From JACPLA01 sp035291905 (lineage in GTDB: Bacteria; Bacteroidota; Ignavibacteria; UBA10030), in assembly GCA_035291905.1 (NCBI GenBank), contig DATDRF010000160.1, positions 1 to 18,165 of the forward strand: 18,165 bases of DNA. The letters are read 5' to 3'. Shown piece after piece: positions 7,964-16,316 of this stretch. Position 1 is the first letter of the stretch; every line of letters starts with the position of its first letter. Position numbers and translations under genes: made by a program. Under the pieces are notes generated by a model. It did no database searches, was not told the origin of the DNA, and saw nothing but the letters and a program-made list of their open reading frames with translations.

Positions 7964-10180
7964 ATGGAAGACTCCCCGAAAAAAGCAACGTTGTTTCTCA
8001 ATATCATCTGGCATCAGCATCAGCCTCTCTATCTTGATCCGGCAAGCGATCAGCTGCAGGGACCATGGGTGCGGACTCATGGCACAAAAGACTACTATGA
8101 TATGACCGCCATGCTGCAGAACTACCCCGCCATCCACTGCAATGTTAACCTCACCTCGTCGCTCTTGTTTCAGCTCGAAGAATACTATGTAAATCGGCTT
8201 AAGCCGTTCGTCGACGTGAAAAAGAACAGGGTCGATACGGCTTCCTTCTTCAAGGTGCACAAGGGGAAAACCGACCCGTGGATCGATCTCGCGCTGAAGC
8301 CAACGGCGGAATTCGACGAGACTGACAGGCAATACCTTCTGACCAACACGTGGAATGCCTTTGGAATCAGCGAAGTCATGTTCGAACGCTTTCCCGAATA
8401 CCAGACTCTTCGAAAGAAATTCCTTGAAAACCGCGAAAGGGTATTCTCGGAACAAGAGATGCGCGAGATCAAGTTCTGGTTCTATCTTGCATCGTTTGAC
8501 CCCGATTTCCTCAACGGAGAGGTGAAGCTTGTTACCGGAGCCTCGATTAACCTCACCGATTATCTCGAGAGGAGAGGAGACGGAACGTATTGGCTCAGAA
8601 AGGCTATAGCCGAGGATGACTGCAATCGAATTGTGGCTGAGACCTACAAAGTCCTCTCCGCTATTCTTCCGCTGCATAAGAAAATGATGTACAACCCGTC
8701 CAGCTTCAAAGGACAGGTGGAAGTCGTGACGACTCCCTTTTACCACCCGATTCTTCCGCTTCTGTATGATTCCGACCTTGCGAAACTCTGTCAACCGCAG
8801 GACGCTATGCCAAGCCGTTTCTTCTTCCCCGCAGATGCAGAAGCGCAGGTGCTCAAAGCAATCAGTTACTACAAGTCCATTTTTGGCGTTAATCCTACCG
8901 GAATGTGGCCGGCTGAAGGCTCCGTTGCCCATGATGTGGTGGCAGTGTTCGGCAAGCACGGCATCAAATGGATCGCTACGGACGAGAAGATCCTCTCCAG
9001 GTCAAAGCCCGAAGGGCAGCCCAAATACCACCCCTATGCGGTCTATGCAGGCCCAGGGAGCACGGAATCGGTCGTCGTGGTATTCAGGGATACCGAGCTA
9101 TCGGACAAGATTGGCTTCAAGTACCAGTATTGGAAGGGAGAGGATGCAGCCTCTGACTTTGTTCAGCATGTTCTTACCTACCTTCCGGGTGATGGAGAAG
9201 GGGACAGGTTGCTCACAGTCATTCTGGACGGGGAGAATGCGTGGGAGTGGTACAAGTATGATCACGACGGAAAAGAATTCCAGAATACGCTTTATCAAAA
9301 GCTAACTAAGCTATTTGAAACAAAGCAGGTTATAACGGTTACCACAACCGAATACCTTGTCGGAAATCCAAAGAGGGGGGTTCCGGCCCACCCAATAGAG
9401 ATACTCCCGAGGCTTTCATGGCTTTGGCCGGGATCCTGGATCAACGCCAACTACGATACCTGGATAGGCGAGTCCGAGGAGAACCTGGCATGGGAGTACC
9501 TTCTGGAGACCCGAAAGGACCTCGACAACTCCGGGATAAAGGCGCCTGCTCCCGATGATGCTCCCCCTCGAAAGGGGACGAAACAGTGGTACGAATACAA
9601 GGCTTGGGAATCGCTCTACGCTGCCGAAGGGTCTGACTGGTTTTGGTGGTACGGGACCGACCAGACCGCCCCGGCGGGAGATAAGCCCTTCGATCTTGCC
9701 TATATTACGCTGTTGAACAATGTTTATATGTTTGCACAAAAAGCTGGAGGAAATATGCCAAAACGAAAACATGATCCTATCATTCGAAATGAGGCGAATC
9801 TTGTGCGCGCCACGCGCGGAACCATGGCTCAAAGTAAGGAAGACCTGGTAAAAGTGATCTTCCAGTGCGACGCGAGCGGTATCTACGTTCGAAAGACTCT
9901 CTCGATCGTGGGGAGCCATGAGGCACTCGGAAACTGGGTTCCGAACAAAGTCAAAATGTATGACGATGGTTCTCACGGCGATGTTCATCCGGGCGACAAT
10001 ATCTGGACCCTCGAAGTCCTTGTACAGCCAATGACCGAACTGGAATACAAGTTCACCAACAGCGGCCCGATAGGAAACTGGGAGCCGGGTGAAGAATTCC
10101 CCGGAATCAGCCGCAAGATTGTTGTGGACAAGAAACCCGGTGAGACCCTCATCCTGAAAGATCGATTTGGCACAATCTGA
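7964..10180 (+). CDS. GH57 glycoside hydrolase with C-terminal CBM20, probably cytoplasmic
   Basis: This 738-aa protein carries the GH57 conserved regions in order: HQHQP (17-21), GQVEVVTTPFYHPI (250-263), WPAEGSV with nucleophile Glu318, ILDGENAWEW with acid/base Asp422, and EGSDWFWWYG (555-564). The family retains configuration and includes alpha-amylases, amylopullulanases and branching enzymes; the long GSDWFWWYG region suits the amylase/pullulanase side. Residues about 626-735 form a starch-binding CBM20, with GSHEALGNW (650-658), YDDGS and EYKFTN. No signal peptide or lipobox is seen, so it should work in the cytoplasm on imported maltodextrin or stored glycogen. It starts 9 nt after the GH13 gene. 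The Shine-Dalgarno is poor (AGGA very close to the ATG). The family call is strong; bond specificity is uncertain. Confidence 0.93.
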   Translation: MEDSPKKATLFLNIIWHQHQPLYLDPASDQLQGPWVRTHGTKDYYDMTAMLQNYPAIHCNVNLTSSLLFQLEEYYVNRLKPFVDVKKNRVDTASFFKVHKGKTDPWIDLALKPTAEFDETDRQYLLTNTWNAFGISEVMFERFPEYQTLRKKFLENRERVFSEQEMREIKFWFYLASFDPDFLNGEVKLVTGASINLTDYLERRGDGTYWLRKAIAEDDCNRIVAETYKVLSAILPLHKKMMYNPSSFKGQVEVVTTPFYHPILPLLYDSDLAKLCQPQDAMPSRFFFPADAEAQVLKAISYYKSIFGVNPTGMWPAEGSVAHDVVAVFGKHGIKWIATDEKILSRSKPEGQPKYHPYAVYAGPGSTESVVVVFRDTELSDKIGFKYQYWKGEDAASDFVQHVLTYLPGDGEGDRLLTVILDGENAWEWYKYDHDGKEFQNTLYQKLTKLFETKQVITVTTTEYLVGNPKRGVPAHPIEILPRLSWLWPGSWINANYDTWIGESEENLAWEYLLETRKDLDNSGIKAPAPDDAPPRKGTKQWYEYKAWESLYAAEGSDWFWWYGTDQTAPAGDKPFDLAYITLLNNVYMFAQKAGGNMPKRKHDPIIRNEANLVRATRGTMAQSKEDLVKVIFQCDASGIYVRKTLSIVGSHEALGNWVPNKVKMYDDGSHGDVHPGDNIWTLEVLVQPMTELEYKFTNSGPIGNWEPGEEFPGISRKIVVDKKPGETLILKDRFGTI

Positions 10181-10181
10181 G

Positions 10182-11411
10182 ATGATTCGCTGGATTGCCG
10201 CCTCATTCCTTTTTCTGCTTCTTCTGTCCTGCACGCCTCCCGACGCGGGAGAGAACCGGATTGTCATCTGGCATCAGATGCGACCCGACGAGCAGTCGAT
10301 TCTTCACAGACAGCTCGACCGGTACATGAAGGCGCACCCCGGGATTGAGGTCGTCGAACTCTACAAAGAGACGGAAACGCTGCGGAGCGGATATGTCGTG
10401 GCGGCCATCGCAGGACAGGGACCGGATCTTGTTCACGGCCCTTCGGATCCCGTTGGAATCTATGTCGCGACGAAGACGATTCAGCCGCTCGATTCCCTCT
10501 TGAAGGAAGAGTATCTGGAGGAGTTCGATCCGTCGGGAGTCCTGCGATATCAAGGCCATGTCTATCAGATTGCTGACAAGATTGGAAATCATCTTGCTCT
10601 TGTCTACAATAAGAAATTTGTACAAACGCCGCCGCAAACCGACCGTGAGCTGATCGACCTTTCACAAAGAATCCAGGATCAGTACGGCTACACCGCAGGG
10701 CGGCCCAATGTGTACGGGATTTCTTGGAACTACGTCGAACCCTTCTTCTTCATTCCGTTCTACACCGGATTCGGCGGATGGGTCTTTGAGCCGGATGGCG
10801 TGACCCCTTCGCTGGACAATGGATCGATGGTGAGAAGCCTTCAGTTCATCAGGGACCTGCGGGACAAATACAAAATTGTTCCGAACGAAGCAGACTATGA
10901 GATCGCCGATGCTTTGTTCAAAGATGGGAAGAGTGCAATGCTGATCAACGGAGACTGGTCGTGGGCAGGTTATCAGCAGAAAATTGATATTGGCGTCGCA
11001 CCACTCCCGATGATAGCGGAAACCGGAATCTGGTGCGCTCCATTGACTTCTCCCAAAGGCTTTTCTCTGAATGCAAATGTCCGCGAAACGAAAATACAAA
11101 AAGTGCTCGATGTGCTCTATTTCCTCCTCTCGGCCGAGAATCAGCTGGAGACGGTGAAGGAATTGAACACAGCTCCGACGCGAAAGTCATTGTACACCTC
11201 TCCTGAAGTACGCAACAATGAGATCCTGAAAAATTCTCTCCTCCAGATTCAACGCGGCCGCGCAATGCCGGTCGTGCCTGAAATGAGGGCCGTATGGGAC
11301 GCGATGCGGCCCGGTTATCAGGCAGTAATGGGCGGTGCAATGCGCCCTGAACAGGCAGCGGCTCAGATGCAGCAACTTGCCGTGAGAAAAATCAGAGAGA
11401 TGAATGAGTAG
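10182..11411 (+). CDS. Extracellular sugar-binding lipoprotein of a maltose-type ABC importer
   Basis: The 409-aa product starts at ATG 10182, one nt after the GH57 stop. A TTG at 10167 in frame is rejected because the ATG gives a clean signal. The N-terminus is hydrophobic, with lipobox LLSC and lipidated Cys17, followed by CTPPDAGENRIVIWHQM. This is the usual opening of family-1 solute-binding proteins. GQGPDLVHGPSD, the KSAMLINGDWSW motif and an aromatic-rich C-lobe fit maltose/trehalose/oligosaccharide binders. It would hand sugars to the two permeases that follow, the first overlapping by 8 nt. Context of three alpha-glucan hydrolases points to maltodextrins, but ligand residues cannot be verified from sequence alone. 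Confidence 0.9.
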   Translation: MIRWIAASFLFLLLLSCTPPDAGENRIVIWHQMRPDEQSILHRQLDRYMKAHPGIEVVELYKETETLRSGYVVAAIAGQGPDLVHGPSDPVGIYVATKTIQPLDSLLKEEYLEEFDPSGVLRYQGHVYQIADKIGNHLALVYNKKFVQTPPQTDRELIDLSQRIQDQYGYTAGRPNVYGISWNYVEPFFFIPFYTGFGGWVFEPDGVTPSLDNGSMVRSLQFIRDLRDKYKIVPNEADYEIADALFKDGKSAMLINGDWSWAGYQQKIDIGVAPLPMIAETGIWCAPLTSPKGFSLNANVRETKIQKVLDVLYFLLSAENQLETVKELNTAPTRKSLYTSPEVRNNEILKNSLLQIQRGRAMPVVPEMRAVWDAMRPGYQAVMGGAMRPEQAAAQMQQLAVRKIREMNE

Positions 11412-12291
11412 AAGCAGACTGTTCATAACATTTCTCGTACTTCCCTCGTTCGTCATTCTTGGGGCGGTCGTCTTTTATCCGTTTGTCTACAATGTCGTCC
11501 TCTCATTCGGGAATATGAATCTGACGCGGATCCGGGAATGGCAGCTTGTGGGACTTGCCCAATACATCAAGATCTTTACGGAGCCGACCCAGCCGGATTT
11601 CTACGCGATCTTCGGCAAGACAATCATATGGACCGTCGTCAATGTCTTCTTTCACGTGGTATTGGGAGTTTGTCTTGCGCTCGTCCTCAACCAGAAGATT
11701 CCCGGAAAGGCCGTCTTTCGAACCATCCTTATTTTGCCATGGGCAATTCCCCAGTACATCGTCGCCTTGACATGGCGGGGATTATTTAACTATGAATACG
11801 GAGCAATAAACCTCATTATCACCAAGTACCTGAATCTCCCGGCTGTGGAGTGGCTCAGAAGCCCTACAGAGGCGTTTATAGCGTGTATTTTGACCAACGT
11901 GTGGCTTGGGTTCCCCTTCATGATGGTTGTTGCCCTGGGGGCGCTCCAGAGCATTCCGCATGAGCTGTATGAGGCCGCCGATATGGACGGCGCCCGTTGG
12001 TTCCAAAAGCTGAGGACCATAACGATTCCCCTTATCAGGCCGGTGATGATACCGGCCATTTCCCTGGGAGTGATATGGACCTTCAATAACCTGAATATTG
12101 TCTGGCTCGTCAGCAACGCAGGAGAGCCTTCGGACAATACTCACATCCTTGTCTCGTTCGTTTATAAGGCGGCATTCAACTTCTATAACTTCAGCTATGC
12201 GTCGGCCCTTTCCATGGTCATCTTTGTGATCCTTCTGACTCTGACGCTGCTACTCATGAACCGTTCAAAAGCAACGGAGGCAGCATACTAA
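11404..12291 (+). CDS. ABC sugar importer permease, MalF type
   Basis: The 295-aa protein has about six hydrophobic spans and the binding-protein-dependent permease EAA loop, EAADMDGARWF (190-200) continuing to TITIPLIRP. That loop docks onto the ATPase. It lacks the long periplasmic P2 insertion of E. coli MalF, as is normal for shorter MalF/UgpA/LacF relatives. The start overlaps the end of the binding-protein gene by 8 nt, and the stop shares one base with the next ATG, indicating translational coupling. The transported sugar is inferred from neighbours to be a maltodextrin. Confidence 0.93.
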   Translation: MSRSRLFITFLVLPSFVILGAVVFYPFVYNVVLSFGNMNLTRIREWQLVGLAQYIKIFTEPTQPDFYAIFGKTIIWTVVNVFFHVVLGVCLALVLNQKIPGKAVFRTILILPWAIPQYIVALTWRGLFNYEYGAINLIITKYLNLPAVEWLRSPTEAFIACILTNVWLGFPFMMVVALGALQSIPHELYEAADMDGARWFQKLRTITIPLIRPVMIPAISLGVIWTFNNLNIVWLVSNAGEPSDNTHILVSFVYKAAFNFYNFSYASALSMVIFVILLTLTLLLMNRSKATEAAY

Positions 12292-13136
12292 TGGCAGTTC
12301 AGTCAAAAAGAACTATACTTGTGCAGAATCTTTTCAGCTATGCGGTTCTGCTGGTCTTCTCGGTGGTTGCCCTCTTTCCTATCTGGCAGGTGGTGAACAT
12401 TTCGCTACGGCCCGGAAACCAATTGCTCTCCACGACCCTCGAACTCCTACCGACGGGAGCCACGCTCGAAAGCTATGTCAAGCTGTTTACCGAGAGGGAT
12501 TTTCTCCTCTGGATGCGGAACAGCGCCATCGTTGCTTTGGCCGTGACGGTGACGGGAGTCTTCTTTGCTTCTACCGCTGGATACGGATTCTCCCGATTCA
12601 AATTTGTGGGAAAACGCGCCGGGCTGCTTATGCTTCTCACAACTCAAATGTTTCCTGCTACCATGCTGCTGCTCCCGATGTATATCATGCTCATCAACCT
12701 GGGGTTGATCAATACGTATCTGGGGATCATCATCGTGTACTCGGCAACCGCGCTTCCATTCTGCGTCTGGACGATGAAGGGCTACTATGACACTATTCCG
12801 GTGAGCCTTGAAGAGGCGGCGCGCATTGACGGTTGCTCGCAGTTCGGCGCGTTCGTCCGTGTCATACTCCCGCTCGCGGCTCCCGCGTTGGTCATCACCG
12901 CTCTCTTCTCCTTTATGACCGCGTGGTCGGAATACCTGGTCGCATCGCAGATCCTCCAGGATACCCTCCTGTGGACGCTTCCCCTCGGATTGAAATCATT
13001 CGAAGCTACGATGAGCACGGAGTGGGGGATGTACGGAGCTGCATCGCTGATCGTCATGGTTCCGGTTGTGGTTCTTTTCCTGGCTCTGAGCCGATACCTC
13101 GTTTCCGGCCTGACGCTCGGCAGCGTGAAAGGATGA
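12291..13136 (+). CDS. ABC sugar importer permease, MalG type
   Basis: The 281-aa protein has six predicted membrane spans and the EAA loop EEAARIDGCSQFGAF (174-188) followed by VILPLAAP. It ends LTLGSVKG, close to the characteristic C-terminal tail of MalG-type permeases. It pairs with the upstream MalF-type subunit; GGAGG lies 10 nt before its ATG. The following gene starts within its last codons (ATGA overlap). No ABC ATPase gene is present in the window, so a shared MsmK/MalK-type ATPase encoded elsewhere is expected. Confidence 0.93.
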   Translation: MAVQSKRTILVQNLFSYAVLLVFSVVALFPIWQVVNISLRPGNQLLSTTLELLPTGATLESYVKLFTERDFLLWMRNSAIVALAVTVTGVFFASTAGYGFSRFKFVGKRAGLLMLLTTQMFPATMLLLPMYIMLINLGLINTYLGIIIVYSATALPFCVWTMKGYYDTIPVSLEEAARIDGCSQFGAFVRVILPLAAPALVITALFSFMTAWSEYLVASQILQDTLLWTLPLGLKSFEATMSTEWGMYGAASLIVMVPVVVLFLALSRYLVSGLTLGSVKG

Positions 13137-14980
13137 ACCACATCGTACTCAGAACCCTCTCGCTGCGCATCAAACAGACATACTCACTTTGTCTGCTCGT
13201 ATCAACTTCCTTTATTCTCATGGCAGGGGGATGTTCATCAACTGATGGGTCAACCATGAAGCTTGACGGTGAATGGCTTTTCAAAGTCGATTCTTCAAAT
13301 GTCGGGATTGAAGAACAATGGTTTCTCCCTTCGCACGATCGGTCCGCGTGGACGAATGTAGAGATTCCCGGAGCGTGGGACAGATACAATCTCGAGACAT
13401 ACGATGGATTGGGATGGTTTGCACGAACCGTCGGGATAGAAGATACGTCGGGACGCCTTGCGCTGTTCTTTGGTGGAGTGGATGACGATGCCGAAGTGTG
13501 GGTCAATGGGAAGAGCGTTGGCGGACACGCTGGGTACTCCGAAGCATTTTATATGGATATTACCGATGCGGTGATCCTGGGAGACAATGAGATCGTTGTT
13601 CAGGTGAGAGACAATGCGGGGCCCGGCGGCATCTACAAGCCGGTGAGCATCATCCCGCTTTCGCGAATCGATGAACTTCTTCGCTCTGAGTACGCATACA
13701 AGGCGGCCAGGCCGAGTGCCGAGTGGGTGAAGGATGCGATTATCTATGAGGTCTTTCTCCGTTCGTTCTCGAAGGATCAGTCGTTCAAAGCGCTGGAGCA
13801 GAAAGTCCCGGAATTGAAACGGATGGGTGTCAACGTACTCTGGCTTATGCCGATTCATCCGATTGGAGATGCGAACAGAAAGGGAAGAAAAGGGAGTCCG
13901 TATTCGATTCAGGATTACTACGCCGTGAATCCTGAATTCGGGACACTCGACGATTTCAAGTCTCTGGTCGGCATGGTCCATTCAAATGACATGAAGATCA
14001 TTATCGACCTTGTGGCAAACCATACGGCGTGGGACAGCAAGCTGATGTTCGAGCACACCGATTGGTTCACCACGGACGACTCGGGTTCGGTCGTTTCGCC
14101 AAATGTAGATTGGTCGGATGTCGCCGATCTGAACTACAATCACCACGAGCTGCGGAAGTACATGATCGACATGATGGAATACTGGGTAAGGGACATTGGG
14201 ATTGACGGGTTTCGCTGTGATGTGGCCGAACTGGTTCCGACGGATTTTTGGGAATTGGCCCGGAGAGAATTGGACAAGATAAAGCCGGTTCTCATGCTTT
14301 CGGAAGGGACATGGCCGGAGCACCACGTGGAGGCGTTTGACGTTACGTATTCATGGTCGACATACGACGTGTTGGATCGGATTTTTAACGGCTCCACACC
14401 TGTCTCGGTCTTCGACGAAATTCTGAAAAACGAATCGTATCAGTTCCCCAAAGGCTCGCTGCGCCTGCGATTCAATACAAATCATGACAAAAATGCCTGG
14501 GATGCACCCGCCGTGCTCAAGTTCGGCAAAGATGGCGCAATGTCCACTGCGGTCCTGATGATGACTTTCCCTGGTGTTCCCCTTATCTACAACGGCGAGG
14601 AGGTCGGGAACGATCGCGCGCTCAGCCTGATGGAGAAGGTCGATATTGATTGGAACAAGAATCGTGAAATGATGTCATTCTATAAAGAACTGTGCGGGCT
14701 AAGGAATGGCCATGAGGCATTGCGGAGCGGAGATTATCAGTCGCTGGCGAATTCCGACAATTCCAAGGTGTTCTCATTCATGCGAACGTCCGGTGACGAC
14801 AAGATATTGGCCGTCATCAATTTCTTGGACACCAGGAAGGTCGTTTCTGTGAACGTGCCTGCAAATGCAAACGGGATGTGGTATGACTACTTCACTCACA
14901 AATCCTATGCAGCAATGGAAGGGAAGATGAACATGAACCTTCCCGGGAGGGGGTTCGCCGTATTTGTTCGTGGAAAGTGA
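13133..14980 (+). CDS. GH13 alpha-amylase/neopullulanase-like lipoprotein with GH2-type N-terminal domain
   Basis: The start at 13133 (ATGA overlap with the permease stop) gives a 615-aa protein with an export signal ending LMAGGC, Cys34 being a likely lipidation site although the lipobox is not perfect. Residues about 41-175 look like the sugar-binding jelly-roll of GH2 enzymes (LDGEWLFK, WTNVEIPGAWD, VDDDAEVWVNGKSVG, GGIYKPVSI). The GH13 barrel follows from about 200: WLMPIHPIG, DLVANH (292-297), GFRCD with nucleophile Asp363, LSEGTW with Glu391, and TNHD with Asp452. A beta C-domain ends the protein. It probably acts on maltodextrins at the periplasmic or outer-membrane face, next to the importer. 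The GH2-type/GH13 pairing is unusual. The open frame continues upstream to 12833, but that part overlaps the permease and is not used. Confidence 0.9.
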   Translation: MNHIVLRTLSLRIKQTYSLCLLVSTSFILMAGGCSSTDGSTMKLDGEWLFKVDSSNVGIEEQWFLPSHDRSAWTNVEIPGAWDRYNLETYDGLGWFARTVGIEDTSGRLALFFGGVDDDAEVWVNGKSVGGHAGYSEAFYMDITDAVILGDNEIVVQVRDNAGPGGIYKPVSIIPLSRIDELLRSEYAYKAARPSAEWVKDAIIYEVFLRSFSKDQSFKALEQKVPELKRMGVNVLWLMPIHPIGDANRKGRKGSPYSIQDYYAVNPEFGTLDDFKSLVGMVHSNDMKIIIDLVANHTAWDSKLMFEHTDWFTTDDSGSVVSPNVDWSDVADLNYNHHELRKYMIDMMEYWVRDIGIDGFRCDVAELVPTDFWELARRELDKIKPVLMLSEGTWPEHHVEAFDVTYSWSTYDVLDRIFNGSTPVSVFDEILKNESYQFPKGSLRLRFNTNHDKNAWDAPAVLKFGKDGAMSTAVLMMTFPGVPLIYNGEEVGNDRALSLMEKVDIDWNKNREMMSFYKELCGLRNGHEALRSGDYQSLANSDNSKVFSFMRTSGDDKILAVINFLDTRKVVSVNVPANANGMWYDYFTHKSYAAMEGKMNMNLPGRGFAVFVRGK

Positions 14981-14986
14981 GGGCCT

Positions 14987-15400
14987 ATGAAATCTTACAC
15001 CGATTACCTCTGGTTCAACACAGCGAAGCATCGTGAGTACATCAACGTTACCGGCGAAGTCGATCGGATTCTTCAAAAAAGCGGCATCAAGGAGGGGATG
15101 ATTCTCGTATCCGCAATGCATATCACCGCGGGCGTCTATGTCAATGATGCCGAGTCAGGGCTTATTCAGGATATTGACACGTGGCTGGAGAAACTCGCGC
15201 CTTTTGATGCTGCGTACCGTCATCATCGAACGGGGGAAACGAACGGCGACTCTCATCTGAAAAGTTTGTTGATCCATCATGAAGTGATCGTTCCGGTCAC
15301 GGCTGGAAAACTCGATTTCGGTCCATGGCAGCAAATCTACTATGCTGAATTCGACGGCCAGAGAAAGAAAAGGGTGATTGTGAAAGTGATGGGGGAATAA
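14987..15400 (+). CDS. YjbQ family protein (UPF0047)
   Basis: The product has 137 aa, the normal family length. Recognisable blocks are VSAMHITAGVYVNDAE (41-56), RTGETNGDSHLKSLL (81-95), and the C-terminal GPWQQIYYAEFDGQRKKR (112-129). The conserved His45, Asp88, His90 and Glu121 are those expected to line the putative active site. The family is often annotated as a secondary thiamine-phosphate synthase because E. coli YjbQ can partly replace ThiE; its true role is unsettled. The start is 6 nt after the GH13 gene with GAGG upstream. It has no obvious link to alpha-glucan use and may simply be carried in the operon. Confidence 0.93.
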   Translation: MKSYTDYLWFNTAKHREYINVTGEVDRILQKSGIKEGMILVSAMHITAGVYVNDAESGLIQDIDTWLEKLAPFDAAYRHHRTGETNGDSHLKSLLIHHEVIVPVTAGKLDFGPWQQIYYAEFDGQRKKRVIVKVMGE

Positions 15401-15419
15401 TGGCGGCAACACGCCTCTG

Positions 15420-16316
15420 GTGATTTTGAGACATCGGATAGAATACTGGCTCTTTCAATCGGTCTCCTGGTTCCTTGGGATTCTGCCGTTCACGTGGGTC
15501 CAAAGGGTGGGAGGCGCGATTGGAGTGTTCGCCTATCGGTTTCTTGGATTCCGCAAGTCCATCGTTCGTGAGAATCTTCGGAATGCGTTCCCGAATGAGC
15601 ACGCCCGGCGATTGGAGGAAATTGCCCGGGAGGTTTATCGGAACATTGCCGCTTCGTTGTGCGAGTTGATGTGCTTCCCGAGCCTTACGCCGGAAGGAAT
15701 TCGTGAGCTCGTTGACGTGGAGGATCCCGATCTTTATACTGCAGTGCATGCGAGGGGAAAGGGAATGGTGATCGTGAGTGCACATCTCGGCAATTGGGAA
15801 CTCATATCGCCGGCGGTCTTCCTGAAGACAGGTGTTCAGGTTCATGCAATGTACAAGCCGCAGTCCAATCCTCTCATCGACAAACGAATAGCTGAGCGGC
15901 GGACACGATTTGGCACGGCAATCGTACCCATGGGGTTCGGTGCACGGGAAATGTTGAGGGTACTGCAAAAGGGAGATGCCGTGCTTGTGGCTGCCGACCA
16001 AAGCGCTCCGGTGGAGAGTATTCGTTTGGAGTTCTTTGGCCGAACTGTTCCGGTGTTTCAGGGGCCGGCGGCATTTTCACTGAAAGCGGGTGCACCAATG
16101 GTTCTGGTTTTTGCGATCAGACAGCCCAGCGGCCGTTATGTTCTTCGCGGCAGGGAAATCCCCACTGCCGATTTGACTTATTCGGAGGAGGGTATTCGAA
16201 CGCTGACCCAAAGGCACCTGATCATTACGGAAAGTGTCATAAGGGAATATCCGGGCCAATGGATGTGGACCCACAGGAGATGGAAGCATGCCGGGGAGGA
16301 GCAGGGGGCGTCATGA
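15420..16316 (+). CDS. LpxL/HtrB-type lysophospholipid acyltransferase
   Basis: The 298-aa protein has an N-terminal hydrophobic anchor (about 10-25) and the acyltransferase motif SAHLGNWE, giving the catalytic HX4E pair His122 and Glu127. AADQSAP (191-197), FFGRTVPVFQGPAAFS (205-220) and the terminal YPGQWMWTHRRWK (277-289) are family hallmarks. Members transfer a secondary acyl chain to lipid A precursors at the inner membrane. No ATG exists in frame near the start, so GTG at 15420 is chosen; the upstream frame is open only to 15390. It overlaps the heptosyltransferase gene by an ATGA, which fits joint work in LPS assembly. Confidence 0.9.
   Translation: MILRHRIEYWLFQSVSWFLGILPFTWVQRVGGAIGVFAYRFLGFRKSIVRENLRNAFPNEHARRLEEIAREVYRNIAASLCELMCFPSLTPEGIRELVDVEDPDLYTAVHARGKGMVIVSAHLGNWELISPAVFLKTGVQVHAMYKPQSNPLIDKRIAERRTRFGTAIVPMGFGAREMLRVLQKGDAVLVAADQSAPVESIRLEFFGRTVPVFQGPAAFSLKAGAPMVLVFAIRQPSGRYVLRGREIPTADLTYSEEGIRTLTQRHLIITESVIREYPGQWMWTHRRWKHAGEEQGAS

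Noticed and set aside
7883..8959. Long minus-strand open frame (358 codons)
   Set aside because: It is antisense to the firmly identified GH57 gene and the end of the GH13 gene, matches no family, and its composition is what is expected of a shadow frame.
10167..10181. TTG start for the sugar-binding protein
   Set aside because: It adds five residues from the end of the GH57 gene. The ATG at 10182 directly precedes the signal peptide.
9416..10267. Minus-strand open frame of 283 codons
   Set aside because: It is antisense to the GH57-CBM20 coding sequence and has no recognisable domain or ribosome-binding site.
12833..13132. Upstream extension of the GH13 lipoprotein gene
   Set aside because: It would overlap 300 nt of the MalG-type permease and place an arginine/proline-rich stretch before the signal peptide; the ATG at 13133 gives a proper lipoprotein signal.
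16259..16312. Upstream start for the heptosyltransferase
   Set aside because: It lies inside the acyltransferase gene and adds residues not seen at the N-terminus of the family, which begins close to the ILVVQ strand.
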